From a bacterium (GTDB taxonomy: Bacteria > Gemmatimonadota > Glassbacteria > GWA2-58-10), in the NCBI GenBank assembly GCA_021372515.1, contig JAJFUG010000040.1, positions 1 through 43,495 on the forward strand: a DNA stretch of 43,495 nt, read 5' to 3'. The position numbers were made by a program, and so were the translations under genes. The notes beneath the pieces were generated by a model that saw only the letters and a list, made by a program, of their open reading frames with translations, had not been told where the DNA came from and searched no databases. This document shows, piece after piece, positions 7,433 to 16,055 of the stretch (the first letter of the stretch is position 1; each line of letters begins with the position of its first letter).

Positions 7433-8362
7433 ATGCCAGGTATCTATCAAAACATCTCTGAGACCATCGGGAACACTCCGCTGGTGAAACTCAACCGGTT
7501 GACCGAGGGCCTGGGAGCCACGGTGGTGGGCAAGATCGAGGCTTTCAACCCGCTGGGATCGGTGAAGGATAGGATCGGGTTGAACATGATCGAGACAGCC
7601 GAGAAAGAGGGCAAGCTTAAAAAGGAGACCGTGATAATCGAGCCGACCAGCGGCAACACAGGGATCGCACTGGCGTTCGTGGCCGCCTCGCGCGGCTATC
7701 GCCTCATCCTCACCATGCCCGACACCATGACCGTGGAGCGCCGTCAGATCCTCAAGGCTCTGGGCGCGGAGCTGGTGCTCACCCCCGGCTCTGCGGGCAT
7801 GAAAGGCGCGATCGAGAAAGCCGATGAACTGGTGGCGACAACTCCCAACTCTTTCATGCCGCAGCAGTTCAAGAACCCGGCCAACCCCGAGGTGCACCGT
7901 CGCACCACAGCCGAGGAAATCTGGCGCGACACCGAGGGCAAGGTGGACATTTTCGTTTCCGGTGTGGGCACCGGCGGCACGATCACCGGTGTGGCCTCGG
8001 TTCTGAAGAAAAGAAAGCCTGGATTCAAGGCCGTGGCCGTGGAGCCGCTGGAAAGCCCGGTGCTCTCGGGCGGCACTCCCGGACCGCACAAAATTCAGGG
8101 GATCGGGGCCGGGTTCAAGCCGGATGTGCTGGACCTGAGCCTGGTGGATGAAATCATCAAGGTCAGCTCGGACCAGGCCATTGCCACGGCCCGTCGCATG
8201 GCGCGCGAGGAGGGCATTTTCGTGGGTGTTTCCTCGGGCGCTGCGGCGTACGCCGCCATGGAACTGGCCCGTCGCCCCGAGAACAAGGGCAAGCTGATCG
8301 TGGCCATATTCCCCAGCACCGGCGAGCGGTACCTGTCTCACCCGTTGTACGCCGAGGTCTGA
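7433..8362 (+). CDS. cysK: Cysteine synthase (O-acetylserine sulfhydrylase)
   Basis: This PLP enzyme converts O-acetyl-L-serine and sulfide to L-cysteine and acetate. It has 309 residues, the usual CysK length. The PLP lysine is in [11 protein letters not shown] (Lys about 45). The substrate-binding loop is [11 protein letters not shown] (about 69-79), the phosphate-binding glycine loop is [13 protein letters not shown] (about 177-189), and the PLP N1-contacting region is [11 protein letters not shown] 7433 follows GGAGG (7423-7427); a GTG at 7421 overlaps that site and is rejected. It has its own promoter and a 170-base leader. A ThiF-like enzyme and a TusA-like sulfur carrier follow, so this part of the chromosome is concerned with sulfur transfer. 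Confidence 0.97.
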   Translation: MPGIYQNISETIGNTPLVKLNRLTEGLGATVVGKIEAFNPLGSVKDRIGLNMIETAEKEGKLKKETVIIEPTSGNTGIALAFVAASRGYRLILTMPDTMTVERRQILKALGAELVLTPGSAGMKGAIEKADELVATTPNSFMPQQFKNPANPEVHRRTTAEEIWRDTEGKVDIFVSGVGTGGTITGVASVLKKRKPGFKAVAVEPLESPVLSGGTPGPHKIQGIGAGFKPDVLDLSLVDEIIKVSSDQAIATARRMAREEGIFVGVSSGAAAYAAMELARRPENKGKLIVAIFPSTGERYLSHPLYAEV

Positions 8363-8388
8363 GCGCTTGGATTCGGATGGAAACAGGG

Positions 8389-8417
8389 GTAGGGGCGGGT
8401 TTTTAACCCGCCCCTAC
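8389..8417. repeat. REP-like palindrome, 'GTAGGGGCGGG' family, copy 1
   Basis: GTAGGGGCGGGTT (8389-8401) and AACCCGCCCCTAC (8405-8417) are perfect 13-base arms around TTT. The same palindrome, with a 1-base centre, recurs at 21001-21029. It lies between cysK and the ThiF-like gene and could terminate or attenuate transcription. Confidence 0.85.
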
Positions 8418-8491
8418 ATTCGCTTTATACTATATTGAAAAGAAAAGCGGGCTTACTTGGGCGAAACACCAACGCCGGTCCGGGATGCAAC

Positions 8492-9259
8492 ATGGAATTG
8501 AACGAACAGCAGCTTCTTCGCTACAGCCGCAATATCGTGCTGGCCGAGCTGGGGCCCTCCGGCCAGGCCTGTCTGCTTGGCTCTTCGGCACTGATCGTGG
8601 GCGCGGGCGGGTTGGGCTCGCCGGCGGCGCTCTACCTGGCCGCGGCCGGGGTGGGCCGTCTGGGCCTGGTGGACAGCGACCGGGTGGACCTGTCCAACCT
8701 TCAACGCCAGATACTGCACGACACCGGCTCAGTGGGACAGGACAAGACCGCCTCCGCCGCTGCCAGGCTCTCCGCGCTCAACCCGGACACTCGGGTCGAG
8801 TGCTATCAGATGCGCCTGGACCGGAGCAACGCCGAGCCCCTGCTCCGGGACTACGATGTCATCCTGGACTGCAGTGACAATTTCGACACGAAATTCCTGC
8901 TGAACGACCTGTGCGTAAACCTGCGCCGTCCGCTGAGCCACGCCGGTGTGCTGGGATTCCGCGGCCAGTTGCTGACAGTCGTCCCCGGCGCTGGCGGGGC
9001 CTGTCTGCGCTGTGTTCTTCCCGAGCCGCCCACCGCCGCCGACAACCCCACCTGCGCCGCTTCCGGGGTGCTGGGGGCCGCAGCCGGGGTGCTGGGCTCG
9101 CTCCAGGCCGCCGAGGCGATAAAAGTCCTCTGCGGGATCGGCCGGCCGCTCACCGGGCGCCTTCTGAGCCTGGATCTGCTCTCCATGCATTTCCGGGTCT
9201 CCTCCGCCCCGGCTGTGCGCTCCTGCCCGGTCTGCGGCGGTGGGATAACCGGGATGTGA
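8492..9259 (+). CDS. ThiF/MoeB/HesA-family E1-like adenylyltransferase
   Basis: Family members adenylate the C terminus of a ubiquitin-like sulfur carrier (ThiS, MoaD) or a small sulfur-transfer protein. The 256-residue protein has the nucleotide loop VGAGGLGSPAALYLAAAGVG (about 35-54), 'LVDSDRVDLSNLQRQ' (about 58-72), 'ILDCSDNFDTKFLLND', and the conserved Cys in NPTCAASGVLG. Zinc-site CxxC pairs are CLRC and CPVC. A C-terminal rhodanese domain, found in some MoeB proteins, is absent. ATG 8492 is chosen since the family's N terminus (LLRYSRNIVL) begins just after it. No ThiS or MoaD gene is adjacent; a TusA-like gene is, so the partner is uncertain. ThiF, MoeB and HesA cannot be separated from sequence alone. 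Confidence 0.9.
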   Translation: MELNEQQLLRYSRNIVLAELGPSGQACLLGSSALIVGAGGLGSPAALYLAAAGVGRLGLVDSDRVDLSNLQRQILHDTGSVGQDKTASAAARLSALNPDTRVECYQMRLDRSNAEPLLRDYDVILDCSDNFDTKFLLNDLCVNLRRPLSHAGVLGFRGQLLTVVPGAGGACLRCVLPEPPTAADNPTCAASGVLGAAAGVLGSLQAAEAIKVLCGIGRPLTGRLLSLDLLSMHFRVSSAPAVRSCPVCGGGITGM

Positions 9260-9276
9260 TTATTTGTCGAGGGGGC

Positions 9277-9510
9277 GTGGTGGAGCCTGACCTGAGAATC
9301 GATCTGCGGGGCGAGGCCTGCCCGATGAACTTCGTGCGGATCAAGCTGGCCCTGGACCGTCTGGCCCCGGGAAAGCTGCTCCTGGCGCGGGTCGACCCGG
9401 GGCCGGTCGCCGCCGATCTGGAACGCTCGCTCACAGCTCAGGGCTACCGGATGCATCACCGCAGTGAATCGGCTGTGGGCGCAGAAATCGCTGTCTCGCG
9501 CCCTGAATGA
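9277..9510 (+). CDS. TusA-family sulfur carrier
   Basis: This is a small (about 77-residue) protein of the TusA/SirA fold. The conserved Cys sits in 'DLRGEACPMNFVRIKLAL' near residue 14. Classical TusA has CPxP; the CPMNFV form here looks like a recurring variant of the family. The cysteine would carry a persulfide. The start is uncertain: GTG at 9277 or 9280 follows GAGGGGG closely, and a GTG at 9256 overlaps the stop of the ThiF-like gene. Close spacing and shared direction suggest co-expression with that enzyme. The target pathway (tRNA thiolation, cofactor sulfuration or dissimilatory sulfur transfer) cannot be told. Confidence 0.88.
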   Translation: MVEPDLRIDLRGEACPMNFVRIKLALDRLAPGKLLLARVDPGPVAADLERSLTAQGYRMHHRSESAVGAEIAVSRPE

Positions 9511-9542
9511 CTTTTCGACACCCGCCTGTTTTCCTTCTTTCC

Positions 9543-9571
9543 TTGACTGGTCTTGACGCCCCGGATAGATT
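9543..9571 (+). promoter_or_regulatory. Sigma-70-type promoter of hflK-hflC
   Basis: TTGACT (9543-9548), a 17-base spacer and TAGATT (9566-9571) lie about 60 bases upstream of the hflK start. Confidence 0.65.
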
Positions 9572-9632
9572 GAAACTCAGGTCTTAATTCCGGCGCCCGA
9601 GGGCGTCCAATTCTGCCGCTGGAGGTAAATGC

Positions 9633-10610
9633 ATGCCAGCAGATGATTTCGAGGTCCGAATCCCGCAATTCAACCTGCCCCAGTTTAGCCGTAAGGCCGT
9701 GTTCACCGTGATCGGAATCGCGCTCCTTGTCTGGATCGCTTCCGGTCTGTACAAGGTGGATGCGGATGAGCTGGGAGTGGTGCTGCGTTTCGGGCGGATA
9801 CACACGGTCACAGAGCCGGGCCTCAACTACCACCTGCCGTTCCCGTTCGAGACCGTGTTCACCCCGCGGGTTACCGAGGTCAAACGGGTGGAGATCGGGT
9901 TCCGCACCGTGGACCCCGGCCCGCCGGCGCAGTACGAGTCGATCCCCCAGGAAAGCCTGATGCTGACCGGGGATGAGAACATCGTCGATATCGACCTGAT
10001 CGTGCAGTACAAGATCAAGGACCCGGCGGCTTACCTGTTCAAGGTGCGGGATGTTGGCCGCACCGTGCAGAACGCGGCCGAGGCCTCGCTGCGCCAGGTG
10101 ATCGGCAACCACAAGATCGACGAGGCGCTCACGGACGGAAAGTTCCAGATCCAGAGCGAGATACAGGAAATACTGCAGCAGGTGCTCGACAGCTACAACG
10201 CCGGGGTGCTGGTGGTGGCCGTGCAGTTGCAGGATGTCCACCCGCCGGAGCAGGTGATCGCGGCGTTCAAGGATGTGGCCAGTGCGCTGGAGGACAAGAA
10301 CAAGTTCATCAACCAGGCCCAGGGCTACCAGAACGACATCATTCCGCGCACCCGCGGCCACGCCACCGAGATTCTGCGCCAGGCCGAAAGCTACAGCCGC
10401 GAGCGTATCCTGCGAGCCGAGGGCGAGGCCGGACGGTTCAACCAGGTGCTGGCCGAGTACGAGAAAGCCCCGGCCGTGACCGAGAAGCGCCTTTATATCG
10501 AGACCATGGAAAAGGTGCTGCCCGGACTCAGAAAGTATATCGCCAAGGTGCCGGACGGCCAGGGGCTGATGCCGCTGCTGGACATGCGCACCAATTCCCC
10601 CAAACCCTGA
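9633..10610 (+). CDS. hflK: HflK, SPFH/band-7 membrane protein
   Basis: HflK and HflC form a large membrane-anchored cage that encloses and modulates the FtsH protease. The 325-residue protein has one N-terminal membrane helix (about 22-38), then the SPFH domain beginning 'VDADELGVVLRFGRIHTVTEPGLNYHLPFPFE' (about 46-77). A long charged helix with 'GHATEILRQAESYSRERILRAEGEAGRF' (about 235-262) follows. It starts at an ATG after GGAGG. hflC follows after 13 bases. No FtsH gene is in the window. Confidence 0.93.
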   Translation: MPADDFEVRIPQFNLPQFSRKAVFTVIGIALLVWIASGLYKVDADELGVVLRFGRIHTVTEPGLNYHLPFPFETVFTPRVTEVKRVEIGFRTVDPGPPAQYESIPQESLMLTGDENIVDIDLIVQYKIKDPAAYLFKVRDVGRTVQNAAEASLRQVIGNHKIDEALTDGKFQIQSEIQEILQQVLDSYNAGVLVVAVQLQDVHPPEQVIAAFKDVASALEDKNKFINQAQGYQNDIIPRTRGHATEILRQAESYSRERILRAEGEAGRFNQVLAEYEKAPAVTEKRLYIETMEKVLPGLRKYIAKVPDGQGLMPLLDMRTNSPKP

Positions 10611-10623
10611 CCCGGAGACTGCT

Positions 10624-11487
10624 ATGCAGCGCAAGACAGCAATCCTGGCCGCAGTCCTCACTGCGGCGCTCCTGCTGTTTCTCAGCTCGGCCTACCGTCT
10701 CTGGGAAACCGAGCAGGTGGTGATTACCAAGTTCGGCGCGCCGGTGCGCACTGTCACCGAGCCGGGCCTGCATTTCAAGATACCCTATATCCACAAGGCG
10801 CATTTCTTCGAGCGCCGTCTCCTGGATTACGATACCTCGGCCCGCGAGATATTGACCCAGGACAAGAAGACCCTGATCGTGGACAACTACGCCAAGTGGC
10901 GGATCACCGACCCGCTCAAGTTCCTGCAGGCCGTGCAGAACGTGGCCGGCGCGCAGAGCCGCCTGGACGACATCATCTATTCCGAGCTTCGCACCGAGCT
11001 TGGCAAGCACATCTTCCACGACATCATCTCGGTCAACCGTCCGCAGATCATGGCCACTGTCACCCGGCTGAGCAACGAAAAGGCGGCTGAGTACGGCATC
11101 GAGGTGCTGGATGTGCGGATCAAGAGAGCCGACCTGCCGGCGGAGAATGAGATGGCGATATTCGCGCGCATGGAGGCCGAGCGCAAGCGTATCGCCAACC
11201 AGTACCGCTCCGAGGGCGAGGAAGAAGGCTTGAAGATTCGGGCCGAGACCGACAAGGAGGCCGTGATTATCCTGGCCGAGGCGGAGAAGCAGGCCCAGGA
11301 GACCAAGGGCGGTGGAGATGCCGGGGCGACAAAAATCTACGCCGCGGCTTACAACCGCAACCAGCGTTTCTACGGCCTGATCCGCACCCTGGAGGCCTAT
11401 CCGAAAACGATCGATTCCACCACGACCCTGATCCTCTCGCCGGATGCGGAGTTCTTCCAGTATCTGTGGAAAAGCACGCCGAAATGA
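10624..11487 (+). CDS. hflC: HflC, SPFH/band-7 membrane protein
   Basis: This is the partner of HflK in the FtsH-modulating complex. The 287-residue protein has an N-terminal membrane helix (about 6-23). The SPFH domain starts 'WETEQVVITKFGAPVRTVTEPGLHFKIPYIHK' (about 26-58). Helical segments 'GIEVLDVRIKRADLPAENE', 'RMEAERKRIANQYRSEGEEEG' and 'AETDKEAVIILAEAEKQAQ' are HflC hallmarks, and the C terminus 'LILSPDAEFFQYL' is also typical. It is co-directional with hflK (13-base gap) under the promoter at 9543-9571 and ends before a clear terminator at 11570. Confidence 0.94.
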   Translation: MQRKTAILAAVLTAALLLFLSSAYRLWETEQVVITKFGAPVRTVTEPGLHFKIPYIHKAHFFERRLLDYDTSAREILTQDKKTLIVDNYAKWRITDPLKFLQAVQNVAGAQSRLDDIIYSELRTELGKHIFHDIISVNRPQIMATVTRLSNEKAAEYGIEVLDVRIKRADLPAENEMAIFARMEAERKRIANQYRSEGEEEGLKIRAETDKEAVIILAEAEKQAQETKGGGDAGATKIYAAAYNRNQRFYGLIRTLEAYPKTIDSTTTLILSPDAEFFQYLWKSTPK

Positions 11488-11569
11488 AGTTGGAATATAT
11501 GGCGGTTGTGGTGATGACTTAAAGTGCGGTGTGAGGTTTTGAGAGTCTGAGATTCACAATGAAAATGTT

Positions 11570-11598
11570 GGGGCACGGCAGGCCGTGCCCCTTTGTTT
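11570..11598 (+). terminator. Terminator / 'GGGGCACGG' palindrome after hflC
   Basis: GGGGCACGGC (11570-11579) and GCCGTGCCCC (11582-11591) form a perfect 10-bp stem with a 2-base loop, followed by TTTGTTTTTTT. This is a strong intrinsic terminator. It is also a member of the palindrome family seen at 11759-11778 and 33100-33125. Confidence 0.85.
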
Positions 11599-11778
11599 TT
11601 TTCTCCCCCTTCCCAAAGGAGGATCGAGGGGGATTGTAATATACTATGGGAAAATCCCCCCGGCCCCCCTTTAAAAAGTGGGGGGCGTAGGCCTGCCTTA
11701 TCGTGTAGATCGTCGGCCTTTTCGCAGGGACGGGATACAACTCGCCCAAAATCGAATTGGGCACGGCATGCCGTGCCC
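11599..11778. repeat. Repeat-filled intergenic gap between hflC and the DUF72 gene
   Basis: The 343-base gap between two convergent genes has no credible gene. It holds an AGGGGGATT (11627-11635) / AATCCCCC (11653-11660) inverted pair, a CCCCCCTTT (11664-11672) / AAAGTGGGGGG (to 11685) hairpin, and a perfect 20-base palindrome with arms GGGCACGGCA / TGCCGTGCCC (11759-11778). The last belongs to the same family as the terminator at 11570. Confidence 0.75.
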
Positions 11779-11830
11779 CTAAGAAAGACTGCTGCTATAC
11801 GTACCAGTTATTTGATTCTCTTTACCCTGC

Positions 11831-12658
11831 TTACAGCAACGGCAGTTCCTTGTCACTAAGCCTGTCCACCTCGCCCGGGTCGAAAAGCCCCAGCATCTGG
11901 GCCAGAAGGCGCGCATCTTTCACCGCGTTGCCGTCCCGGTGGTTGTTGAAAAACACCAGGGTCCTGTCCGTGTTCTGCTCCAGCCAGGCCAGCTTGTCGC
12001 GCCAGGGCTCCAGCTCCTCACGGCTGTACGAGTAATGGTAGCGCTCCCAGCTCTGCTCGTGATTGAACCATTTCTCGGCGTTGCGGCCGTGGAACCGCAC
12101 GTAGCTTAAGGCCTGGCAGGTGCGCACCACCTCCGGCGGCATGAGCCCCGGCAGGGGCGGCTCATCCACGCAGCAGAGCGCCGCCCCGCGCAGCCGGAGC
12201 CAACTCCAGACACTTTTCTGCCACCACTGGACATTCCGGAATTCCACCACGGCGGGCTGCCCCTCCAGGCGTTTGAGAAGATCATCCAGGAACGCCAGTT
12301 CGGCTTCGCCATGATGGAAACTGTAGGGGAACTGGAGCAGAACCGCAGCCAGTTTGCCGCATTCCCGGAGCGGCTCCAGAAGAAGCATGAACTTGCGTAG
12401 AATGTCGGCGCTGTCATCTCCGCGCTGGTGGGTGATACCCTGAAACGCTTTGACCGCCACGTTAAACCCATCGGGCGTGTATTCGGCCAGATTGCGGATC
12501 AGCACGGGCGAGGGCAGGGCGTAGTAGCTGGAGTTCAGCTCCAGGGCCTTGAAATGCTCGGCGTACCAGGCCAGGAAATCGCGCTGGCTCAGTTTTTTGG
12601 GATAGAACACCCCGCGCCAGTCCGGGTACGAGAACCCGCTTGTGCCGATCAGGATCAA
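11831..12658 (-). CDS. DUF72 (YecE-like) family protein
   Basis: The protein has 275 residues with the DUF72 TIM-barrel hallmarks: N-terminal 'IGTSGFSYPDWRGVFYP' (about 3-19), 'FKALELNSSYYALPS' (about 36-50), 'FNVAVKAFQGITHQR', 'GKLAAVLLQFPYSFH', 'VVEFRNVQWW', 'YVRFHGRN' and 'VFFNNHRDGNAVKDA'. The biochemical function of the family is not established. The start is TTG at 12658, supported by GGGAGG upstream and by the conserved IGTSG segment right at the N terminus. It is convergent with hflC and divergent from the GH42 gene. Confidence 0.92.
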   Translation of the reverse strand: MILIGTSGFSYPDWRGVFYPKKLSQRDFLAWYAEHFKALELNSSYYALPSPVLIRNLAEYTPDGFNVAVKAFQGITHQRGDDSADILRKFMLLLEPLRECGKLAAVLLQFPYSFHHGEAELAFLDDLLKRLEGQPAVVEFRNVQWWQKSVWSWLRLRGAALCCVDEPPLPGLMPPEVVRTCQALSYVRFHGRNAEKWFNHEQSWERYHYSYSREELEPWRDKLAWLEQNTDRTLVFFNNHRDGNAVKDARLLAQMLGLFDPGEVDRLSDKELPLL

Positions 12659-12836
12659 GAAACAAGCCCTCCCGCCGGTTTTCTTTTACAAAGGCAAACC
12701 CGAGGATTATTATTTCAGGCAAGGATATAGTCGCTCCGGCCCGAACGCCTGTTGGTGGCAAGCGGCCGCAGTGGAATCAATTATACAGCCGAGAGACGGT
12801 CCGGGGCAAGACAAGTAAAGCCAGAGGGGAGAAAGA

Positions 12837-14960
12837 ATGCCGCAGCCAGCCGATTTCCATCTCGCAGTCCAGTACTACCGTCAGCCCACACCGCTGCCCT
12901 CCGAGTGGGAGGAGGACCTCCGGCACGTGAAGCGCCTGGGGTTCACCGCGGTGCAACTGCGGCCGCAGTGGGCCTGGCATGAGCCGGTGGAGGGAGCTTT
13001 CCGCTGGGATGACATCGACCGGCTGCTGGACCTGACCGAGCGGATCGGCCTGAAGGTGCTGTTCAAGTTTTTCGTGGAGAGCGCTCCGGGCTGGCTGTTC
13101 CGCAACTATGATGCAGTGCGGGTGGCCCCGGACGGCCGTCCGATCCAGCCGCGGGCGCGCGGCTCGTTCTACGTGGGCGGCTGGTTCCCCTGTTTCGACC
13201 GTCCGCTGGTGCGCGAAAAGACCGAGAGTTTCGTGCGCGCGGGCGTGCTGCGTTACCGTGACCGCAGCCATATCCTGGGCTGGCACCTCTGGAACGAGCC
13301 CCGCTGCCGTCCGTTCGAGGACTGCGCCTGCCCCGACTCGAACGCCCTGTTCCGGCGCTGGCTGGCCGACAATTTCGGCTCGCCCGAGGAGTACTCGGCC
13401 CGCTACGGCACGGCGTTGGCCGACTGGGAGGACATTGCCGCGCCCCCGGACCAGAGCGCCTGCTACGATACCTGGCTCTGGAGACAGTACCGCGCCTGGG
13501 CCGTGGCCGACCGTATCCGCTGGCTGAGCGAGCTGGTGCGCGGCCTGGACAGCTCGCGGCCGCTGTTCTGCCATGTGGGGTTCAACAGCGTGCTCCAGCC
13601 CTCGCTGCTCGACACCTGCGATGACCGTCAGACCGCACGTCACGTGGATGTCTACGGCACCAGCCTTCCGCACTGGACCGGCGATTTCCACACTTTCGCC
13701 CGGGTGGACCGTCCGGCCCTGTTCACCAACCCCGGCTACCGGGACGAGATGTTCCTCTACGCGCTCCAGGCGCGCTGGATCGGCGCGGTCAAGGACTATT
13801 TCTGGGTCAACGAGATCTACGGCAACAGCTGGAACTACATGGCCGAGGATTTCACCGGCCAGGACATCCGGTTCATGCACGCGGCAGTGATCTCGGAGGG
13901 CGCACGCGGCACGCTGATCTGGCAGTTCAGGCCCGAGCGGTTCTCGGAGGAGTCGATCTCCAGCGGCCTGGTTGCCTCGGACGGCTCCGACACGGAGCGC
14001 AGCCTGGCCGCGGCTGAAATCTGCGCCGCGCGCGCGAGCTGCCCGGAGGCCTTTGTCACCTGGCGGCCCGAGAAAGCCCGGGTGGCGGTTGTGTTCGGCC
14101 ACGCGCTCGACATGTACTCCGAGCTGGAGGACGCCGAGGACCTGAGCCGGGCCGGAACTGTCTGCTACCGCTACAAGGATTCGCTCAAGGGCTGGTATTC
14201 GATGCTCTGGCGTTTGGGCCTGGCCGTTGATATAGTTCCTGCCGAGGACCTGGAGCGTATCGGCAAGTATGACTTCGTCGCTCTGCCGTACCTGCACCTG
14301 ATAAGCGCGGAGCAGGCCGAAACCCTGAAAGCCTACGTGGAGAACGGCGGCGTGCTGGCCGCCGACATCGGGGTGGGTTTCCGCGACCTGACCAGCACCT
14401 GGGTCAACGCCGTGCGGCCTGGGTTCGGCCTTGACAGCCTGTTCGGCTGCCGGGAGCGTTATAACAAAGCCATTCTGGAGCCACGGCCGCTGGAGCTTGA
14501 CGGGAAGCGGATCACCGCCACCCGCATGCTGGGCCGCCTCGACCCGCAGGATGGCGGCGAGGACCGCTCCGGGGGCCAGGGCCTTCTGATCGCCAACCGA
14601 ACCGGGAAGGGACGTACATATCATTTTGGGTTCTATCCTGGCATCTCCTACCGCGACTGCGGCGAGAGCGCCTGCCTCAAACTTGTCGCTTCGCTGCTGG
14701 AGGAAAGCGGGATAGCACTGCCCACCCCGGCCGGAGCGCCGCTGGTGCGGGTGCGGCGCGGCGCTGTGGGGGAGGGCGAGACGCAGCCGGCGGCTTTTGT
14801 CCTGAACTACGAGGACTCCACCGAGGCTATTCCCGAGGGAAGCCTCGCTCCGGGACGCTACCGCTGCCTGATCACCGGCCGCGAGTTGGATACCTCCGGC
14901 GATCTTACAGTCGGGCCGCGCGAGACCCTGTTCCTGGCGCCGCAGGGTTTCGGGGCCTGA
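12837..14960 (+). CDS. GH42-family beta-galactosidase-like glycoside hydrolase
   Basis: The 707-residue protein has the GH42 three-part layout: a TIM barrel (about 1-390), a trimerisation/glutaminase-like domain (about 400-620, with 'YDFVALPYLHLISAEQAETLKAYVENGG') and a small C-terminal beta domain. The probable acid/base is Glu154 in WHLWNEP, and Glu326 in FWVNEIYG is the likely nucleophile. Their spacing of 172 is close to that of characterised GH42 enzymes. Cysteines near 118, 157, 163 and 165 match the zinc cluster of GH42. No signal peptide is seen, so it should act in the cytoplasm on transported galactosides or related glycosides. A GGGGAG ribosome site supports ATG 12837. It heads a run of four co-directional genes. 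Confidence 0.9.
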   Translation: MPQPADFHLAVQYYRQPTPLPSEWEEDLRHVKRLGFTAVQLRPQWAWHEPVEGAFRWDDIDRLLDLTERIGLKVLFKFFVESAPGWLFRNYDAVRVAPDGRPIQPRARGSFYVGGWFPCFDRPLVREKTESFVRAGVLRYRDRSHILGWHLWNEPRCRPFEDCACPDSNALFRRWLADNFGSPEEYSARYGTALADWEDIAAPPDQSACYDTWLWRQYRAWAVADRIRWLSELVRGLDSSRPLFCHVGFNSVLQPSLLDTCDDRQTARHVDVYGTSLPHWTGDFHTFARVDRPALFTNPGYRDEMFLYALQARWIGAVKDYFWVNEIYGNSWNYMAEDFTGQDIRFMHAAVISEGARGTLIWQFRPERFSEESISSGLVASDGSDTERSLAAAEICAARASCPEAFVTWRPEKARVAVVFGHALDMYSELEDAEDLSRAGTVCYRYKDSLKGWYSMLWRLGLAVDIVPAEDLERIGKYDFVALPYLHLISAEQAETLKAYVENGGVLAADIGVGFRDLTSTWVNAVRPGFGLDSLFGCRERYNKAILEPRPLELDGKRITATRMLGRLDPQDGGEDRSGGQGLLIANRTGKGRTYHFGFYPGISYRDCGESACLKLVASLLEESGIALPTPAGAPLVRVRRGAVGEGETQPAAFVLNYEDSTEAIPEGSLAPGRYRCLITGRELDTSGDLTVGPRETLFLAPQGFGA

Positions 14961-14993
14961 GAGAGAAAAACCATTGCTCTCAAAGGAATGGAT

Positions 14994-15347
14994 ATGGATG
15001 ACTTTCCGGAGTTCATGAAAAGCCCGCTGAACCGGATCGAGGCCGCCTCGCAGTACACGGCGGACATCGAGGGCTACGTTTACGATGGGGCGGACGGCTC
15101 GCAGATGGCGTTCTGGACCTGCCACAGCGACCGGGTCTCGGGCGAGCACACACACCCGTACGATGAGTACCTGGTCTGTGTCCACGGACGCTACTGCGTG
15201 AGTATGAACGGGATGCTGTATCCCCTCGGGCCGGGGGATGAGCTGTTCATCCCGCGGGGCACGCCCCACGGCGGGCAGTGTGTGGCCGGGACCCGGACGA
15301 TCCACTCTTTCGGCGGGCAGCGGGCGCGGAGGCAGAAACCGGCCTGA
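14994..15347 (+). CDS. Small cupin-domain protein
   Basis: This is a single-domain cupin of about 117 residues. Motif 1 is GEHTHPYDEYLVCVHGRY (two His and a Glu as metal ligands, about 45-62) and motif 2 is PLGPGDELFIPRGTPHGG (third His, about 75-92). Such proteins are often sugar isomerases, dioxygenases or small-molecule sensors; the substrate cannot be read here. I prefer ATG 14994 over 14988 because AGGA sits right against the latter. It follows the GH42 gene by 33 bases, so a role in the same catabolic pathway is plausible. Confidence 0.88.
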   Translation: MDDFPEFMKSPLNRIEAASQYTADIEGYVYDGADGSQMAFWTCHSDRVSGEHTHPYDEYLVCVHGRYCVSMNGMLYPLGPGDELFIPRGTPHGGQCVAGTRTIHSFGGQRARRQKPA

Positions 15348-15389
15348 GCGTCATTCTGGCTGCCGACCCATTCACCGGAGGGACAGACG

Positions 15390-16055
15390 ATGCCCGATCC
15401 GGATGGCAGAACGACAGGACGTGGTTATTTACGCACCGCGCTGTCAGTGGCCCTGTTCGCCGCGGCGATGGGCTACCTGGAGGCTGCGGTGGTAGTCTAC
15501 CTGCGGCAGCTTTACTACCCGCAGGGGTTCGCTTTCCCGCTGCGGCTGATGGAGCGCGCGGTCGTGCTGGTCGAGCTGGGGCGCGAGGCCGCCACAGTGG
15601 CGATGCTCCTGGCCCTGGCAGTTCTCGCCGGTCGGCGCTGGGCCGAACGCTTGGCTTGGTTCATGACAGCGTTCGCGATCTGGGACATTTCCTATTATGT
15701 TTGGCTCAAGGTGATTTTGGATTGGCCGGAGAGCTGGCTCACACCCGATATCCTGTTCCTCATTCCGCTGCCCTGGGTCGGGCCGGTGCTCTCGCCGGTG
15801 CTCGTTTCATTGGCCATGCTGGTCGGCGCGGGGCTGATTCTGCATCGCCTGGGCCGCGGCGGCGTGTTCCGGCCCGATTTTCACGAGTGGCTGGCTGTGC
15901 TGGCCGGGGCGGGCCTGATCTTTCTGTCCTACGTTGTCGACACCCGGGCCGGCCTTCCCGGGGCCTACCACTGGGAAATGCTGGCCGGCGGGCTGTGCGC
16001 CGGTTTATACGGCTTGCTGCGCTGTTTATGGAGGAGTTCCGATGCACGAGCCTGA
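15390..16055 (+). CDS. Hypothetical multi-pass membrane protein
   Basis: The protein has 221 residues with about six predicted membrane helices (near 14-35, 67-84, 90-108, 118-150, 167-183 and 190-212). The first loop holds 'LRQLYYPQGFAFPLRLMERAVVLVELGREAATV'. I do not recognise a named family. A GGAGGG ribosome site precedes the ATG. The next gene starts 14 bases before this one ends, so the two are probably translated together. Confidence 0.8.
   Translation: MPDPDGRTTGRGYLRTALSVALFAAAMGYLEAAVVVYLRQLYYPQGFAFPLRLMERAVVLVELGREAATVAMLLALAVLAGRRWAERLAWFMTAFAIWDISYYVWLKVILDWPESWLTPDILFLIPLPWVGPVLSPVLVSLAMLVGAGLILHRLGRGGVFRPDFHEWLAVLAGAGLIFLSYVVDTRAGLPGAYHWEMLAGGLCAGLYGLLRCLWRSSDARA

Noticed and set aside
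12777-15305. 842-codon open frame on the minus strand antisense to the GH42 and cupin genes
   Set aside because: It is the complement of well-supported genes with clear family motifs. Its translation has no domain and shows the composition expected of a GC-rich shadow frame.
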